Below are positions 16,669-24,519 of a DNA stretch of 35,026 nt, piece by piece. The translations under genes were made by a program, and so were the position numbers. The notes beneath the pieces are model-generated. The model worked only from the letters and a program-made list of their open reading frames with translations. It ran no database searches and had not been told where the DNA came from. The stretch is from assembly GCA_016926695.1 (NCBI GenBank), contig JAFGOB010000024.1, positions 1 through 35,026 on the forward strand, in the 5' to 3' direction. Origin of the DNA: Dehalococcoidales bacterium (GTDB taxonomy: Bacteria > Chloroflexota > Dehalococcoidia > Dehalococcoidales > UBA3254). Each line of letters opens with the position of its first letter. Positions within the stretch are counted from its first letter, which is position 1.

Positions 16669-17739
16669 TTGCTTTATATTTTATGGGGTGACGACCAGTT
16701 TTCACTTGAAGAGACCCTCCAGGGGATTAAAAAGAGTCTGGGTGACCTTTCGGTTGCGGACACTAATATACATAATCTGGACGGGCAAAAGCTGTCCGTC
16801 AGCAATCTGCGCGCGGTGGGTGAAGCCATGCCTTTTCTGTCCCCTAAACGCCTGGTTATCGTGCAGGGACTGCTGTCCCGTTTTGAACCCGGTAAGGCCT
16901 CATCCCGGTCGAAGGGCGCTAATACAACGGGATCTAAAAAGGATGAGGCCTCATCAAAGTTAAAAGGCGGTAATTCAACGGGATCTAAAAAAGACGAGGC
17001 CGCTGTCTTGGCTGAGTGTATTAAAGGTCTGCCCGATACCACCATCATGGTATTGACCGACCGGATCGAGTCAAAAAAACCCTTCCAGGATAACCCGCTT
17101 TATAATGCCCTGGCGGCAAAGGCCGAGATAAGGTCTTTCCCGCTTCTCAAAGGTCTGGGCCTGTCACAGTGGATACAGTCCCGTGTCAACCGGATGGGGG
17201 GCGGCATTTCACGACAGGGAGTCTCTCTGTTAATGGACTTTATCGGCGGAGATCTGTTTACCATGTCCAATGAGATCAATAAACTGGTAGCTTATGCTGC
17301 GGGGCGGCAGATTGAAGAGAAGGATATACGGGCTGTGGTCGGCTCATCCAGAGAAGCGGAAATTTTTACCCTCATAGATGCGGTGATCGACCGCAAATCC
17401 GGGGTCGCCGAGCAGATATTGCAAAAGCTGCTTCAGACCGGAATAGCCCCTCAACAGATACTGGTCCTTCTCGCCCGCCAGCTCCAGATGATGGTCCAGG
17501 TCAAAGAGCTCAAGGGCCTGAAAAGGCCTTTATCCGAGATAAAGGGGAAAATCGGGATTTATAATTCATTTGTCTGGGATAGAATTGCAGCACGCACGGA
17601 CAAGTATTCCGGAGAAAGGTTAAGGGAAATATACCGCTATCTGCTTGAGACCGATATAGCCCTCAAGACGGGCCGCATGGACGGCGATCTGGCCATGAAC
17701 CTTCTGGTGGCTGACCTGTGCGAAAGAAGCACAAGGTAA
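16669..17739 (+). CDS. holA: DNA polymerase III delta subunit
   Basis: 356 residues from TTG 16669, supported by AGGAGG seven bases upstream. The N-terminal segment MLYILWGDDQFSLEETLQGIKK is the family hallmark. The middle carries MVLTDRIESKKPFQDNPLY and the helical GGDLFTMSNEINKLVAYAAG region; the C-terminal helical domain ends with LLETDIALKTGRMDGDLAMNLLVADL. It loads the sliding clamp as part of the clamp-loader complex. An unusual feature is a 17-residue unit repeated twice in tandem near residues 77-110, rich in Lys, Ser and Gly, which looks like an expanded surface loop. Gene order (holA followed by fatty-acid genes) is not functionally linked; a promoter separates them. Confidence 0.88.
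   Translation: MLYILWGDDQFSLEETLQGIKKSLGDLSVADTNIHNLDGQKLSVSNLRAVGEAMPFLSPKRLVIVQGLLSRFEPGKASSRSKGANTTGSKKDEASSKLKGGNSTGSKKDEAAVLAECIKGLPDTTIMVLTDRIESKKPFQDNPLYNALAAKAEIRSFPLLKGLGLSQWIQSRVNRMGGGISRQGVSLLMDFIGGDLFTMSNEINKLVAYAAGRQIEEKDIRAVVGSSREAEIFTLIDAVIDRKSGVAEQILQKLLQTGIAPQQILVLLARQLQMMVQVKELKGLKRPLSEIKGKIGIYNSFVWDRIAARTDKYSGERLREIYRYLLETDIALKTGRMDGDLAMNLLVADLCERSTR
16897..16998 (+). repeat. In-frame 51-bp tandem duplication within holA
   Basis: Two adjacent 51-bp units (16897-16947 and 16948-16998), each encoding a version of ASS-x-x-KG-x-N-x-TGSKKDE. The 3' two thirds of the units are the most alike (AACGGGATCTAAAAA is shared). The frame is kept. The units have diverged at several positions, so the duplication is not brand new. 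Confidence 0.9.
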
Positions 17740-17802
17740 CAACAATGCCGCTTCGTTCTGTTTCCAGTATGGCTGGAAAAGCTATATACTATTATTAATA
17801 AC

Positions 17803-17867
17803 TTGACAATAATTCAGAGCATGTGTTAATATTTGGCATTCGTGATATGCCTAGAGTGTCTAGGTAT
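17803..17867 (+). promoter_or_regulatory. Promoter and palindromic operator of the fatty-acid operon
   Basis: TTGACA (17803-17808) is followed after 18 bp by TAATAT (17827-17832). Just downstream is a palindrome, CCTAGA-GTG-TCTAGG (17850-17864), extending to ATGCCTAGA...TCTAGGTAT (17847-17867) with one mismatch. It lies over or just beyond the predicted transcription start, a place where a repressor would block the operon. It does not match the FapR consensus I know, so the regulator is unidentified. Confidence 0.6.
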
Positions 17868-17881
17868 TTAGATATTTTTTT

Positions 17882-18310
17882 ATGACCGAAAAAGCCGCAA
17901 TCCAATATAATCAGTTATCAGTGGGATTTGAGTTTCCCGAGCAGAGTTATGTGCTTGATTCTGCCGTGGTCTCACTTTACCTGGAGGCTGTGAAGGACGA
18001 TCATGATTTGTATCTCAGGGAGGCGCTGGTACCCCCCATGGCTGTTACGGCCTTTGCCATGGCGTCTTTGTCCGGGGCGGTTGCCATGCCCGACGGCACC
18101 ATCCATGTTTCTCAAGAGCTGGAGTTCCTGAAGCCGGTAAAGGTCGGAGATACCATTACCTGCCGCTCCAGGGTAAGCCGGAAGGTGGACAGGGGCGGTC
18201 TACATTTGATGAATACCGATATCAGTGTGATCAATCAGGACGGTGAAGTAGTGCTGACGGGAAAGGTAGGTTTTGTCCTGCCGTCATCTTCTCAGGGCGG
18301 GAAAGAGTGA
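17882..18310 (+). CDS. HadA-like (non-catalytic MaoC-fold) dehydratase subunit
   Basis: 142 residues with the hot-dog fold of the FAS1_DH/MaoC N-terminal type (LVPPMAVTAFAMASLSG, DGTIHVSQELEFLKPVKVGDTI, TDISVINQDGEVVLTGK). It lacks the D-x-N-x-x-H catalytic motif that its neighbour has. It overlaps the next gene by one base and opens the fatty-acid operon. By analogy with the mycobacterial HadA-HadB pair, I infer that it is the substrate-binding partner of a heterodimeric 3-hydroxyacyl-ACP dehydratase. No clear ribosome site precedes ATG 17882. Confidence 0.7.
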   Translation: MTEKAAIQYNQLSVGFEFPEQSYVLDSAVVSLYLEAVKDDHDLYLREALVPPMAVTAFAMASLSGAVAMPDGTIHVSQELEFLKPVKVGDTITCRSRVSRKVDRGGLHLMNTDISVINQDGEVVLTGKVGFVLPSSSQGGKE

Positions 18311-18738
18311 TGAGCAATGGACTTGATATTAATTCACTCCAGGCCGGGCAGGCGCTTCCGGGATTCAAGAAACTGATTACACAGGAAGAAATAAACCTGT
18401 ATGCTTCGGCCAGCCGCGATTTTAATCCTGTTCATATCGATCCGGAGTTTGCCAGGAAGACTGTGGCCGGAGGTACTATCGCCCATGGCATGCTGATACT
18501 GGCCTATGTATCCCGCATGATGACGGAAGCCTTCGGGAAAAGCTGGCTGACGGGTGGAAGATTTAATATACGTTTCAAGTCCCCGGCCAGACCCGGTGAT
18601 ACTATAAGCATCCAGGGGTCTGTTCAGAAGATACTGGATGAAAGCGAACAGTCAAAGGTCCACTGCGAGGTGCTTTGCGCCAACCAGAAAGGGGACACGG
18701 TCATTACCGGTGAAGCTGTTGTGAGGGTAAAAAGATGA
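18310..18738 (+). CDS. HadB-like MaoC-fold (R)-specific hydratase/dehydratase
   Basis: 142 residues from ATG 18310, sharing one base with the previous stop (TGATG); a GTG one codon earlier is possible. The hydratase-2 motif is intact: SRDFNPVHIDPEFA with Asp37, Asn39 and His42, then AGGTIAHGMLILAYVSRMM. It should dehydrate 3-hydroxyacyl-ACP to enoyl-ACP with its neighbour as partner, filling the FabZ step, since no fabZ or fabA is seen in this cluster. The PhaJ-like alternative (enoyl-CoA hydratase) is less likely given the operon. Its stop overlaps the plsX start (ATGA). Confidence 0.8.
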   Translation: MSNGLDINSLQAGQALPGFKKLITQEEINLYASASRDFNPVHIDPEFARKTVAGGTIAHGMLILAYVSRMMTEAFGKSWLTGGRFNIRFKSPARPGDTISIQGSVQKILDESEQSKVHCEVLCANQKGDTVITGEAVVRVKR

Positions 18739-19745
18739 TCAGAATATCGATTGACTGTATGGGTGGAGATAACGCCCCGGGCGATGTGGTACGTGGTGCG
18801 GTAGCCGGTGCAAGGGAGTATGGACTGGGTATTATCCTGGTAGGACCGCAGGATAAAATAAAAGACGAACTGGCTAAATACGATACCGCTGGCCTGGAAA
18901 TTGAAATAGTGCATACCGATGAGTTCCTGGTTGAAGGTGAACAGCCAGCTTATGCTTTGCGCAACAAGCGTTCTGCCTCTATTGCCCTGGCCACCCGGCT
19001 GGTCAGGGAGGGGAAAGCACAGGCGGTCTTCAGCGCGGGTCCCACGGGTGGCGTAATCGCTTCAGCCCTGATGATACTGGGTATGGTCGAAGGAATATCC
19101 AAACCTGTGCTGGGCGGTCCGTTTATCGGGTTTGCTCCGAAGACAGTGGTTATGGATGTGGGCGGTAATGTCGACGTGCGGCCCGACCAGTTGCTTGATT
19201 TTGCCATCGTAGGTATGGTTTATGCCCGTGTGCTCCTGGATATCCCCGATCCTTCGGTAGGTATTCTGAGCGTGGGCGCCGAGGAAGGAAAAGGCAACGA
19301 CCTGGTAAAAAACACTTTCCCGCTCTTTAAACAAAGCGGTTTAAATTTCATAGGCAATGTAGAAGGCTATGATCTGCTCTCCGGAAAGGTGAACGTTGTG
19401 GTTTGTGATGGTTTTGTGGGCAATGTCCTGGTAAAGTTCTACGAAGCCCTGGGACATGCACAGGCCAGGTGGCTGGAAAATACACTCAGGGGAAAACTGG
19501 CGGATAACGAGATAAAAGAGCTTTGCAGCAGCCTCTTGAAGATTACCAGTGCCTCCGAAGCTGCCGGCGGAGGGCCTATCTGGGCCGTAAACGGTCTGGC
19601 CATGAAAGCCCACGGTAAATCGAAATGGGAAGAAATCGCCAGGGGACTAGGGGGGACCAGGACCCTGATTGAAAAGGATATTGTCAATATTCTCAAGAAG
19701 GAGCTCCTGGAAGTTCGATCAAGACTGAATATTCCCGCTGGCTGA
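18735..19745 (+). CDS. plsX: Phosphate acyltransferase PlsX
   Basis: 336 residues, full length. It transfers acyl groups from acyl-ACP to inorganic phosphate, giving acyl-phosphate for glycerolipid synthesis. Characteristic segments are the N-terminal IDCMGGDNAPGDVVRGAV, SAGPTGGVIASALMILG, and VCDGFVGNVLVKFYEALG followed by the ASEAAGGGPIWAVNGLAMKAHGKS region. The start ATG overlaps the previous stop. It sits directly upstream of acpP, the usual plsX-fab arrangement, and provides the link from fatty-acid elongation to membrane lipids. Confidence 0.95.
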   Translation: MIRISIDCMGGDNAPGDVVRGAVAGAREYGLGIILVGPQDKIKDELAKYDTAGLEIEIVHTDEFLVEGEQPAYALRNKRSASIALATRLVREGKAQAVFSAGPTGGVIASALMILGMVEGISKPVLGGPFIGFAPKTVVMDVGGNVDVRPDQLLDFAIVGMVYARVLLDIPDPSVGILSVGAEEGKGNDLVKNTFPLFKQSGLNFIGNVEGYDLLSGKVNVVVCDGFVGNVLVKFYEALGHAQARWLENTLRGKLADNEIKELCSSLLKITSASEAAGGGPIWAVNGLAMKAHGKSKWEEIARGLGGTRTLIEKDIVNILKKELLEVRSRLNIPAG

Positions 19746-19783
19746 CTGAAAAATAGGAACATAATTAACGTAAGGAGTTAGAA

Positions 19784-20044
19784 ATGTCCGTTGAAAAAAC
19801 CCAGGAAGTGGAAGAAACTCTAAGCAAGATCGTCGCCAAGATTACGCGAAAAGAAAATGTAACCCTTTCTCCGACCACCACTTTTAAAGAGTTGGGTGCG
19901 GATTCACTGGATGTAGTACAAATCATGGTGGCCCTGGAAGAGGCCTTTGATATCGAGCTGGTGGATGAAGAGCTGAAAGGCATTACCACCATGGGCGATT
20001 TTATCGACTATGTCAAGAAGAAGGTATCGGAAAAAGGCGGCTGA
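19784..20044 (+). CDS. acpP: Acyl carrier protein
   Basis: 86 residues, acidic, four-helix ACP. The phosphopantetheine attachment Ser41 is in LGADSLDVVQIMVALEEAFDIEL. A short N-terminal extension (about eight residues) precedes helix 1. The ribosome site AAGGAG lies upstream of ATG 19784. It carries the growing acyl chain for all the enzymes in this operon. The 86-bp gap to fabL contains a perfect 12-bp palindrome, GTTATTAATAAC (20084-20095), of unknown meaning. Confidence 0.95.
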   Translation: MSVEKTQEVEETLSKIVAKITRKENVTLSPTTTFKELGADSLDVVQIMVALEEAFDIELVDEELKGITTMGDFIDYVKKKVSEKGG

Positions 20045-20130
20045 AAAATCGCGGGATTAAAATAGCGCACTCTCATGGTGACCGTTATTAATAACCGGCC
20101 ATAACAGGCGGCCTAATAGGGTGAGAGGAC

Positions 20131-20904
20131 ATGTCTTTAAAAGGAAAAACAGCACTGATTACAGGAGGTTCCCGGGGTATCGGGAGGGCCATAACCCTTA
20201 AGCTGGCCTCTGAAGGGGCTGATGTTATTATCAATTATTTTCGCCGTACATCGCAGGCGGAATTGACTGCCCGGGAAGCCAGAAGCAAGGGAGTAAAAGC
20301 CTATCTTCTCAAGGGCAATGTAGGTGAAGCAGAAAAAATCGAAAGCATGTTCCGTGAGATCGAGTCCAATTTCGGCAAGCTGGATATTTTAGTGAATAAT
20401 GCTGCTTCGGGAGTGGCCCGTACTGCCATGGACCTTGATGCCAGAAGCTGGGAATGGACTATGGATATTAATGCCCGTGCCCTGCTTCTATGTGCCCAGC
20501 AGGCGGTTAAACTGATGCCTGAGGGCGGGCAAATAGTCAGTATTTCCAGTCTCGGTTCACGACTGGTAATGCCGGTTTATACTTCTGTAGGCGTTTCGAA
20601 AGCCGCGCTGGAAGCCTTAACCCGTTATCTGGCTATAGAGCTGGCCTCGAAAAATATCCGGGTAAATTGTGTCGCAGCCGGAGCGGTGGAAACGGAAGCC
20701 CTCAAGATCTATGCCAACGACGATTCCTTACCCTTTCCCGTGGTACGGGAGACGCCTGCGGGGCGCATGGTACTGCCGGAGGATGTGGCCAACCTGGTCA
20801 ATTTCCTGTGCAGTGAGGAGTCATACATGATCAGAGGCCAGGTCATAACCATCGACGGAGGTTATTCTATCGCCCCTGTTAGATTGCCCGATAAAAAGGA
20901 ATAA
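20131..20904 (+). CDS. fabL: Enoyl-ACP reductase III (FabL-type SDR)
   Basis: 257 residues of the short-chain dehydrogenase family. The NADPH site is TGGSRGIGRA (11-20). The segments NAASGVARTAMDLDARSWEW, MDINARALLLCAQQAVKLM, and Y150-TSVGVS-K157 followed by AALEALTRYLAIELA closely follow Bacillus subtilis FabL as I remember it, rather than FabG. The PAGRM and MIRGQVITIDGGYS segments also fit. It should reduce enoyl-ACP in the last step of elongation. No fabI, fabK or fabV is seen here, so this is probably the operon's enoyl reductase. The fallback is a FabG paralogue. Ribosome site GAGAGGA. Confidence 0.82.
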   Translation: MSLKGKTALITGGSRGIGRAITLKLASEGADVIINYFRRTSQAELTAREARSKGVKAYLLKGNVGEAEKIESMFREIESNFGKLDILVNNAASGVARTAMDLDARSWEWTMDINARALLLCAQQAVKLMPEGGQIVSISSLGSRLVMPVYTSVGVSKAALEALTRYLAIELASKNIRVNCVAAGAVETEALKIYANDDSLPFPVVRETPAGRMVLPEDVANLVNFLCSEESYMIRGQVITIDGGYSIAPVRLPDKKE

Positions 20905-20934
20905 ATATCTATTAAAAGAAAGGATACCATTCTC

Positions 20935-22167
20935 TTGGGTTATCAAAGAGTAGTAATTACCGGTTTGGGTGCGGTTACACCCATAGGTCTTGATATTAAG
21001 GAATACTGGCGGGGACTGGCGGAGGGTCAGAACGGAATAGCGGCTATTACTTCATTCGATACCTCGAAATACCCGGTCAGGTTAGGCGGTGAGGTAAAAG
21101 GCTTCAAGCCGGAGGACTATATCCCTCTTAAAAGAGTGGACAGGACCTCGCGTCCCACGCATTTTGCCCTGGCTGCTTCCCGCATGGCTATCGAATCGTC
21201 CGGGCTGGACCTGGCTTCTGAAGACAGGGAGAGGATCGGAACGGTTGTCGCTACAGGCGGCATGCCTGCCATGCTGGCCGATAAGGCAGACGAACTTAGA
21301 ATCAGGAATTCCCCCCGGGTTAACCCTTTGCTTTCCAGCAAGATAGGGGCCAACATGGTCGGTGTGCAGGTGGGTATGGAGTTCGGACTGAGAGGCCCCA
21401 ACTCAACTGTCAACAGCGCCTGTGCCAGCGGCAGCGATTCACTGGGCCTGGCCATGAACCACATCCGCCTGGATCATGCTGATGTCATGATAGCCGGCGG
21501 AGCGGATGCCACTATCACACCGATTACTATCGCCGCCACGAATGTGGTAGGAGCGCTGTCACGCAACCCGGACCCTGACGCTGCCTGTCGTCCCTTCGAT
21601 CTGAAGAGGAACGGCTTTATTTTCGGCGAGGGCTCTGGAATGCTTGTCCTTGAAAGCTATGAACATGCCGTAAATCGGGGAGCTACGATACTGGCGGAAC
21701 TGGCGGGCGCGGGCTGGTCCTTCGATGCCTATAATGACACGGCGCCTTATGCCGAAATGCAGGCCAGGGCTATGCAGATGGCCCTCAAGGATGCCGGCGT
21801 TTCGCCTGATGAAGTCGATTATATCAACGCCCACGGGACCAGTACTCAACTGAATGATAGTGCGGAGACCAGGGCCATCAAAATAACCTTCGGCCGGAGG
21901 GCTTACAATATACCTGTCAGTTCCAATAAGTCTATGATCGGTCATCTTGCCAGTGCTGCCGGATCGGTTGAAGCTGTGGCCGCTGTGCTGACAATTGTCA
22001 ACGGCATCATACCACCGACTATCCATTACCAGGAACAAGATCCTGAATGCGACCTTGACTATGTTCCCAATAAGGCTCGCACCCAAAAAGTCCATGTTTG
22101 TCTTTCCAACTCCTTCGGACTGGGCGGCCAGAACTGCTGCCTGATATTAAAAGGATGGAACGAGTAA
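20935..22167 (+). CDS. fabF: 3-oxoacyl-ACP synthase II
   Basis: 410 residues from TTG 20935. The thiolase-fold condensing enzyme has catalytic Cys163 in NSACASGSDSLG, His300 in NAHGTSTQLND, Lys332 and His337 in NKSMIGHLASAAG, and the C-terminal SNSFGLGGQN loop. It extends acyl-ACP with malonyl-ACP. fabH and fabD are not in the window. It overlaps the fabG start by one base (TAATG). Length is typical. Confidence 0.95.
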   Translation: MGYQRVVITGLGAVTPIGLDIKEYWRGLAEGQNGIAAITSFDTSKYPVRLGGEVKGFKPEDYIPLKRVDRTSRPTHFALAASRMAIESSGLDLASEDRERIGTVVATGGMPAMLADKADELRIRNSPRVNPLLSSKIGANMVGVQVGMEFGLRGPNSTVNSACASGSDSLGLAMNHIRLDHADVMIAGGADATITPITIAATNVVGALSRNPDPDAACRPFDLKRNGFIFGEGSGMLVLESYEHAVNRGATILAELAGAGWSFDAYNDTAPYAEMQARAMQMALKDAGVSPDEVDYINAHGTSTQLNDSAETRAIKITFGRRAYNIPVSSNKSMIGHLASAAGSVEAVAAVLTIVNGIIPPTIHYQEQDPECDLDYVPNKARTQKVHVCLSNSFGLGGQNCCLILKGWNE

Positions 22168-22916
22168 TGATGAATACAGAGCTGGCAGGCAAAACGGCGC
22201 TTGTGACCGGAGCTTCCAGGGGACTGGGCAGGGCTATTGCCGTCAAGCTGGCCTCGCTGGGTGCGAAAGTAGCCGTCAATTATCTCTCTAATGAAGAGGC
22301 GGCAGCCGCAACGGTTAATACCATCACCCTGGCCGGGGGTGAGGCCATGGCTGTCAGGGCTGACGTAACGGACAGCGATGCCGTTAAAAGCATGATACGT
22401 CAGATAGTTGAAAAATGGGGAAAGATCGATATTCTGGTCAATAATGCCGGGATTACCCGGGACGGGCTGCTGCCGCGTATGTCGGATGAAGCCTGGGATG
22501 AAGTTATCAATACCAATCTAAGGGGGGCTTATCTCTGTACCAAATTCGCCCTCCGCTCGATGATGAACCAGCCCTCGGGGCGCATAATTAATATTGCCTC
22601 ACTGGCAGGTATTGTCGGAAACATAGGTCAGGCCAACTACTCGGCCAGCAAGGGCGGATTGATCGCCTTCACCAAATCCGTCGCCCGGGAGGTCGGATCG
22701 CGCAATATCACAGCCAATGTTATTGCGCCGGGTTTTTTTGTGACGGATATGACGGACAAACTACCACCTGAAGCCCGGCAGGCTATCCTTGAGCGTATTC
22801 CTCTCAAACGCTACGGGAAACCGGAAGACCTGGCGGAGCTGGCGGCTTTTTTGGCCGGAGAACAGTCGGGCTACATCACTGCCCAGGTCATCTCCATCGA
22901 CGGCGGGGTGGTGTAG
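22167..22916 (+). CDS. fabG: 3-oxoacyl-ACP reductase FabG
   Basis: 249 residues. I place the start at ATG 22167, which overlaps the fabF TAA and follows AAGGATGG. A longer in-frame start at 22098 lies inside fabF and adds a non-family tail. SDR motifs are TGASRGLGRA, NNAG and the catalytic Ser145, Tyr158 and Lys162 in NYSASKGGLIAFTK. The GITRDGLLPRM segment is a FabG hallmark. It reduces 3-oxoacyl-ACP with NADPH. Last gene of the operon; no clear terminator follows. Confidence 0.93.
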   Translation: MMNTELAGKTALVTGASRGLGRAIAVKLASLGAKVAVNYLSNEEAAAATVNTITLAGGEAMAVRADVTDSDAVKSMIRQIVEKWGKIDILVNNAGITRDGLLPRMSDEAWDEVINTNLRGAYLCTKFALRSMMNQPSGRIINIASLAGIVGNIGQANYSASKGGLIAFTKSVAREVGSRNITANVIAPGFFVTDMTDKLPPEARQAILERIPLKRYGKPEDLAELAAFLAGEQSGYITAQVISIDGGVV

Positions 22917-22953
22917 GATACCTTGATACCTGTGCTATTCTTTCCCTTTTGTA

Positions 22954-23157
22954 TTAGTCCTCTTCGATGATGAATACCTCTTCAATGCTTGAGTTCAGGA
23001 CCCTGGCGACCCTGTATGCCAGGAGCAGCGAGGGATTATAGGTGCCTTTCTCCAGGTAAAGCAGGGTCTGCCGGGTAACCCCGACCTTTTCGGCTAACTC
23101 ATCCTGAGTCAGGTTATATCTTGCCCTCAGTTCTTTGATTCTGGTTTTAATCTTCAA
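22954..23157 (-). CDS. Small XRE-family HTH regulator
   Basis: 67 residues if started at TTG 23157, which follows GAGG; an ATG at 23190 would add 11 residues. Nearly the whole protein is one Cro/CI helix-turn-helix ([49 protein letters not shown]) ending in [10 protein letters not shown]. This size and ending are typical of the small regulators paired with DUF2178-type membrane proteins, and the next gene upstream on the same strand is such a protein. It probably represses the pair; the signal is unknown. Confidence 0.82.
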   Translation of the reverse strand: MKIKTRIKELRARYNLTQDELAEKVGVTRQTLLYLEKGTYNPSLLLAYRVARVLNSSIEEVFIIEED

Positions 23158-23233
23158 TCCCGGCCTCGAATAGCCCGGTTGCCCGTGCAATTTACTGGTA
23201 TCATCTGTGTTTCCGTGCCGGTAACAAAACCAA

Positions 23234-23340
23234 CCGGCTCAAGATTTTTCCTTAAGCACCTGCCCATTTTCCTCTCCCTCGATGGGAGAGGTCAGGTGAG
23301 GGTGTTTAAATCCCTCCTATGTATCCGGCTCAAGATTTTT
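23234..23340. repeat. Small palindromic element flanked by 16-bp direct repeats
   Basis: CCGGCTCAAGATTTTT occurs at 23234-23249 and again at 23325-23340. Between them is about 75 bp with the palindrome CCTCTCCCTCGATGGGAGAGG and the tail TCAGGTGAGGG. A second copy of that palindrome and tail lies at 24215-24247. The right-hand direct repeat contains the stop codon of the membrane protein gene. This looks like a small element that inserted with a duplication, or a slippage-type duplication around it. Confidence 0.65.
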
Positions 23341-23821
23341 TGTAATAGTAGAAGAAAATGGAACCGACTAACATCACCAGTCCTCCAGCCAGTATAGCGA
23401 CCAGCCAGACGGCATCCGGAACAATATTATCGGTGATAACCAGGTGAAGGAAGAAGATCAAATAGGTCACGAACAGGGCATTCCTGGTGCTCCTGGCGTT
23501 GACTGCATCCATTCTCTCGTCCCCCATTGACTGCCGCAGGATCGGTTTTCCGGCCTTAAATTTATATATGATGACAATAACCACGTATAGTAAAAAAAGG
23601 GCCATAACTATGGCTGCCCAGGATACCGGCAGTTTGATTCCCAGGGCTCCGATGGTTTTAGCCAGGACTACCGAGCCTAAAATCAAGGTAAAAAAAGTCA
23701 TCCAGTCCTGGCTTCTGAAATTGGTTTTAGCCCGGCGGATCTCTCCTCTGCGCAGAAAGATGAAAACGTAAAGAAGCAACAGCAGGATTACCGGCAGCAA
23801 ATACAGAACAGGATTGTCCAT
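23330..23821 (-). CDS. DUF2178-like four-TM membrane protein
   Basis: 163 residues from ATG 23821, chosen for AGGAGAGAG upstream and because the earlier start adds a non-matching tail. About four membrane segments: residues 4-22, then two in the middle (MTFFTLILGSVVLAKTIGAL, VSWAAIVMALFLLYVVIVIIY) and two near the end. After the third is MGDERMDAVNARSTRNALFVTY, the DER-x-n-I/V-x-x-(K/R) pattern of DUF2178-like proteins. It sits upstream of the XRE regulator on the same strand. Function unknown; such pairs are common in Gram-positives and archaea. Confidence 0.65.
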   Translation of the reverse strand: MDNPVLYLLPVILLLLLYVFIFLRRGEIRRAKTNFRSQDWMTFFTLILGSVVLAKTIGALGIKLPVSWAAIVMALFLLYVVIVIIYKFKAGKPILRQSMGDERMDAVNARSTRNALFVTYLIFFLHLVITDNIVPDAVWLVAILAGGLVMLVGSIFFYYYKKS

Positions 23822-24146
23822 AGCACTCTCTCCTGATGTAATATAAAACCAACAATATGTAAGAAATATATTACAAATGGAGCGATTTGTCAAATCTCAA
23901 TTATTAACGGTGTCTTCCATTTAAGAGGAGTTCCTTCCTCTCCACCCCATCCCTTCCTTGATCTACATACCGATAACGCGCACAACCAGATGTAGGGGCG
24001 TGGTCTCTGACCCGCCCGCCCCGGTCTGAGTCCTTATCAACCTCGTTCCCCCTGATCGCAACTCCAGACCCTCTCTCACCAGGTTGAGCCTGGTATATGC
24101 TTGATACTATGGGTTGTAATTGGGGAGGGAAAGAGGTACCCATTCA

Positions 24147-24199
24147 GAGCCACAGCAGGCAGCGGGGGCCGCTACCCTATGAAGGCAATGAACCTACGT
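24147..24199 (+). repeat. 53-bp dispersed repeat X, copy B
   Basis: Matches the reverse complement of 35-87 at 48 of 53 positions, including the uninterrupted blocks AGCAGGCAGCGGGG and GCTACCCTATGAAG. It lies about 150 bp upstream of repeat Y copy B. In the left copy the X-to-Y orientation is reversed. Confidence 0.75.
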
Positions 24200-24214
24200 T
24201 TCCCTCTCTCCATT

Positions 24215-24250
24215 CCTCTCCCCTTGAGGGAGAGGTTAGGTGAGGGGTCT
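24215..24250. repeat. Dispersed palindrome, second copy
   Basis: CCTCTCCCCTTGAGGGAGAGG followed by TTAGGTGAGGGG. It differs only slightly from the unit inside 23250-23324. Similar GAGAGG-type palindromes are frequent dispersed repeats in bacterial genomes. Confidence 0.6.
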
Positions 24251-24342
24251 TTATAATAGACGTATTGAGGCAAGTATCTGGATACCGGCTTTCGCCGGTA
24301 TGGCCGAAAGAGAGTCTCCTATCCGGGTTCATTCAAAGACTG

Positions 24343-24519
24343 GAACATCCTTTTCTCCCTTCTAGTCGTCGGAATCTCATGATTTTGGGCAAGCCCAATA
24401 CGATGGGAACCTCACGCCCCGAAGTGTAAAGGAACCGGGGCTCAGAATGGGCTTTAATTCTCTAACCCCCTGTGTCAAGTGTGTGCCACACTCAGCCCAC
24501 AAAGGGCGAGGAAAGTAGA
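24343..24519 (+). repeat. Dispersed repeat Y, copy B
   Basis: Colinear with 155-367: ACATCC-TTTCTCCC, then GAATCTCAT, then CCTCACGCCCC with GTAAAGGA and CGGGGCTCAGAATGG, then CTGTGTCAAGTGTGTGC, CTCAGC and GAGGAAAGT. The left half of the big palindrome is less well kept than in copy A. No coding potential. Confidence 0.65.

Noticed and set aside
23904..24143. 79-codon minus-strand frame
   Set aside because: Biased, Arg/Gly-rich translation with no family features, and it runs through palindromic repeats. Treated as non-coding.
23234..24519. Possible CRISPR array because of repeated short motifs
   Set aside because: Repeats are few, of different families, palindromic and unevenly spaced; no spacer-repeat periodicity and no cas genes.
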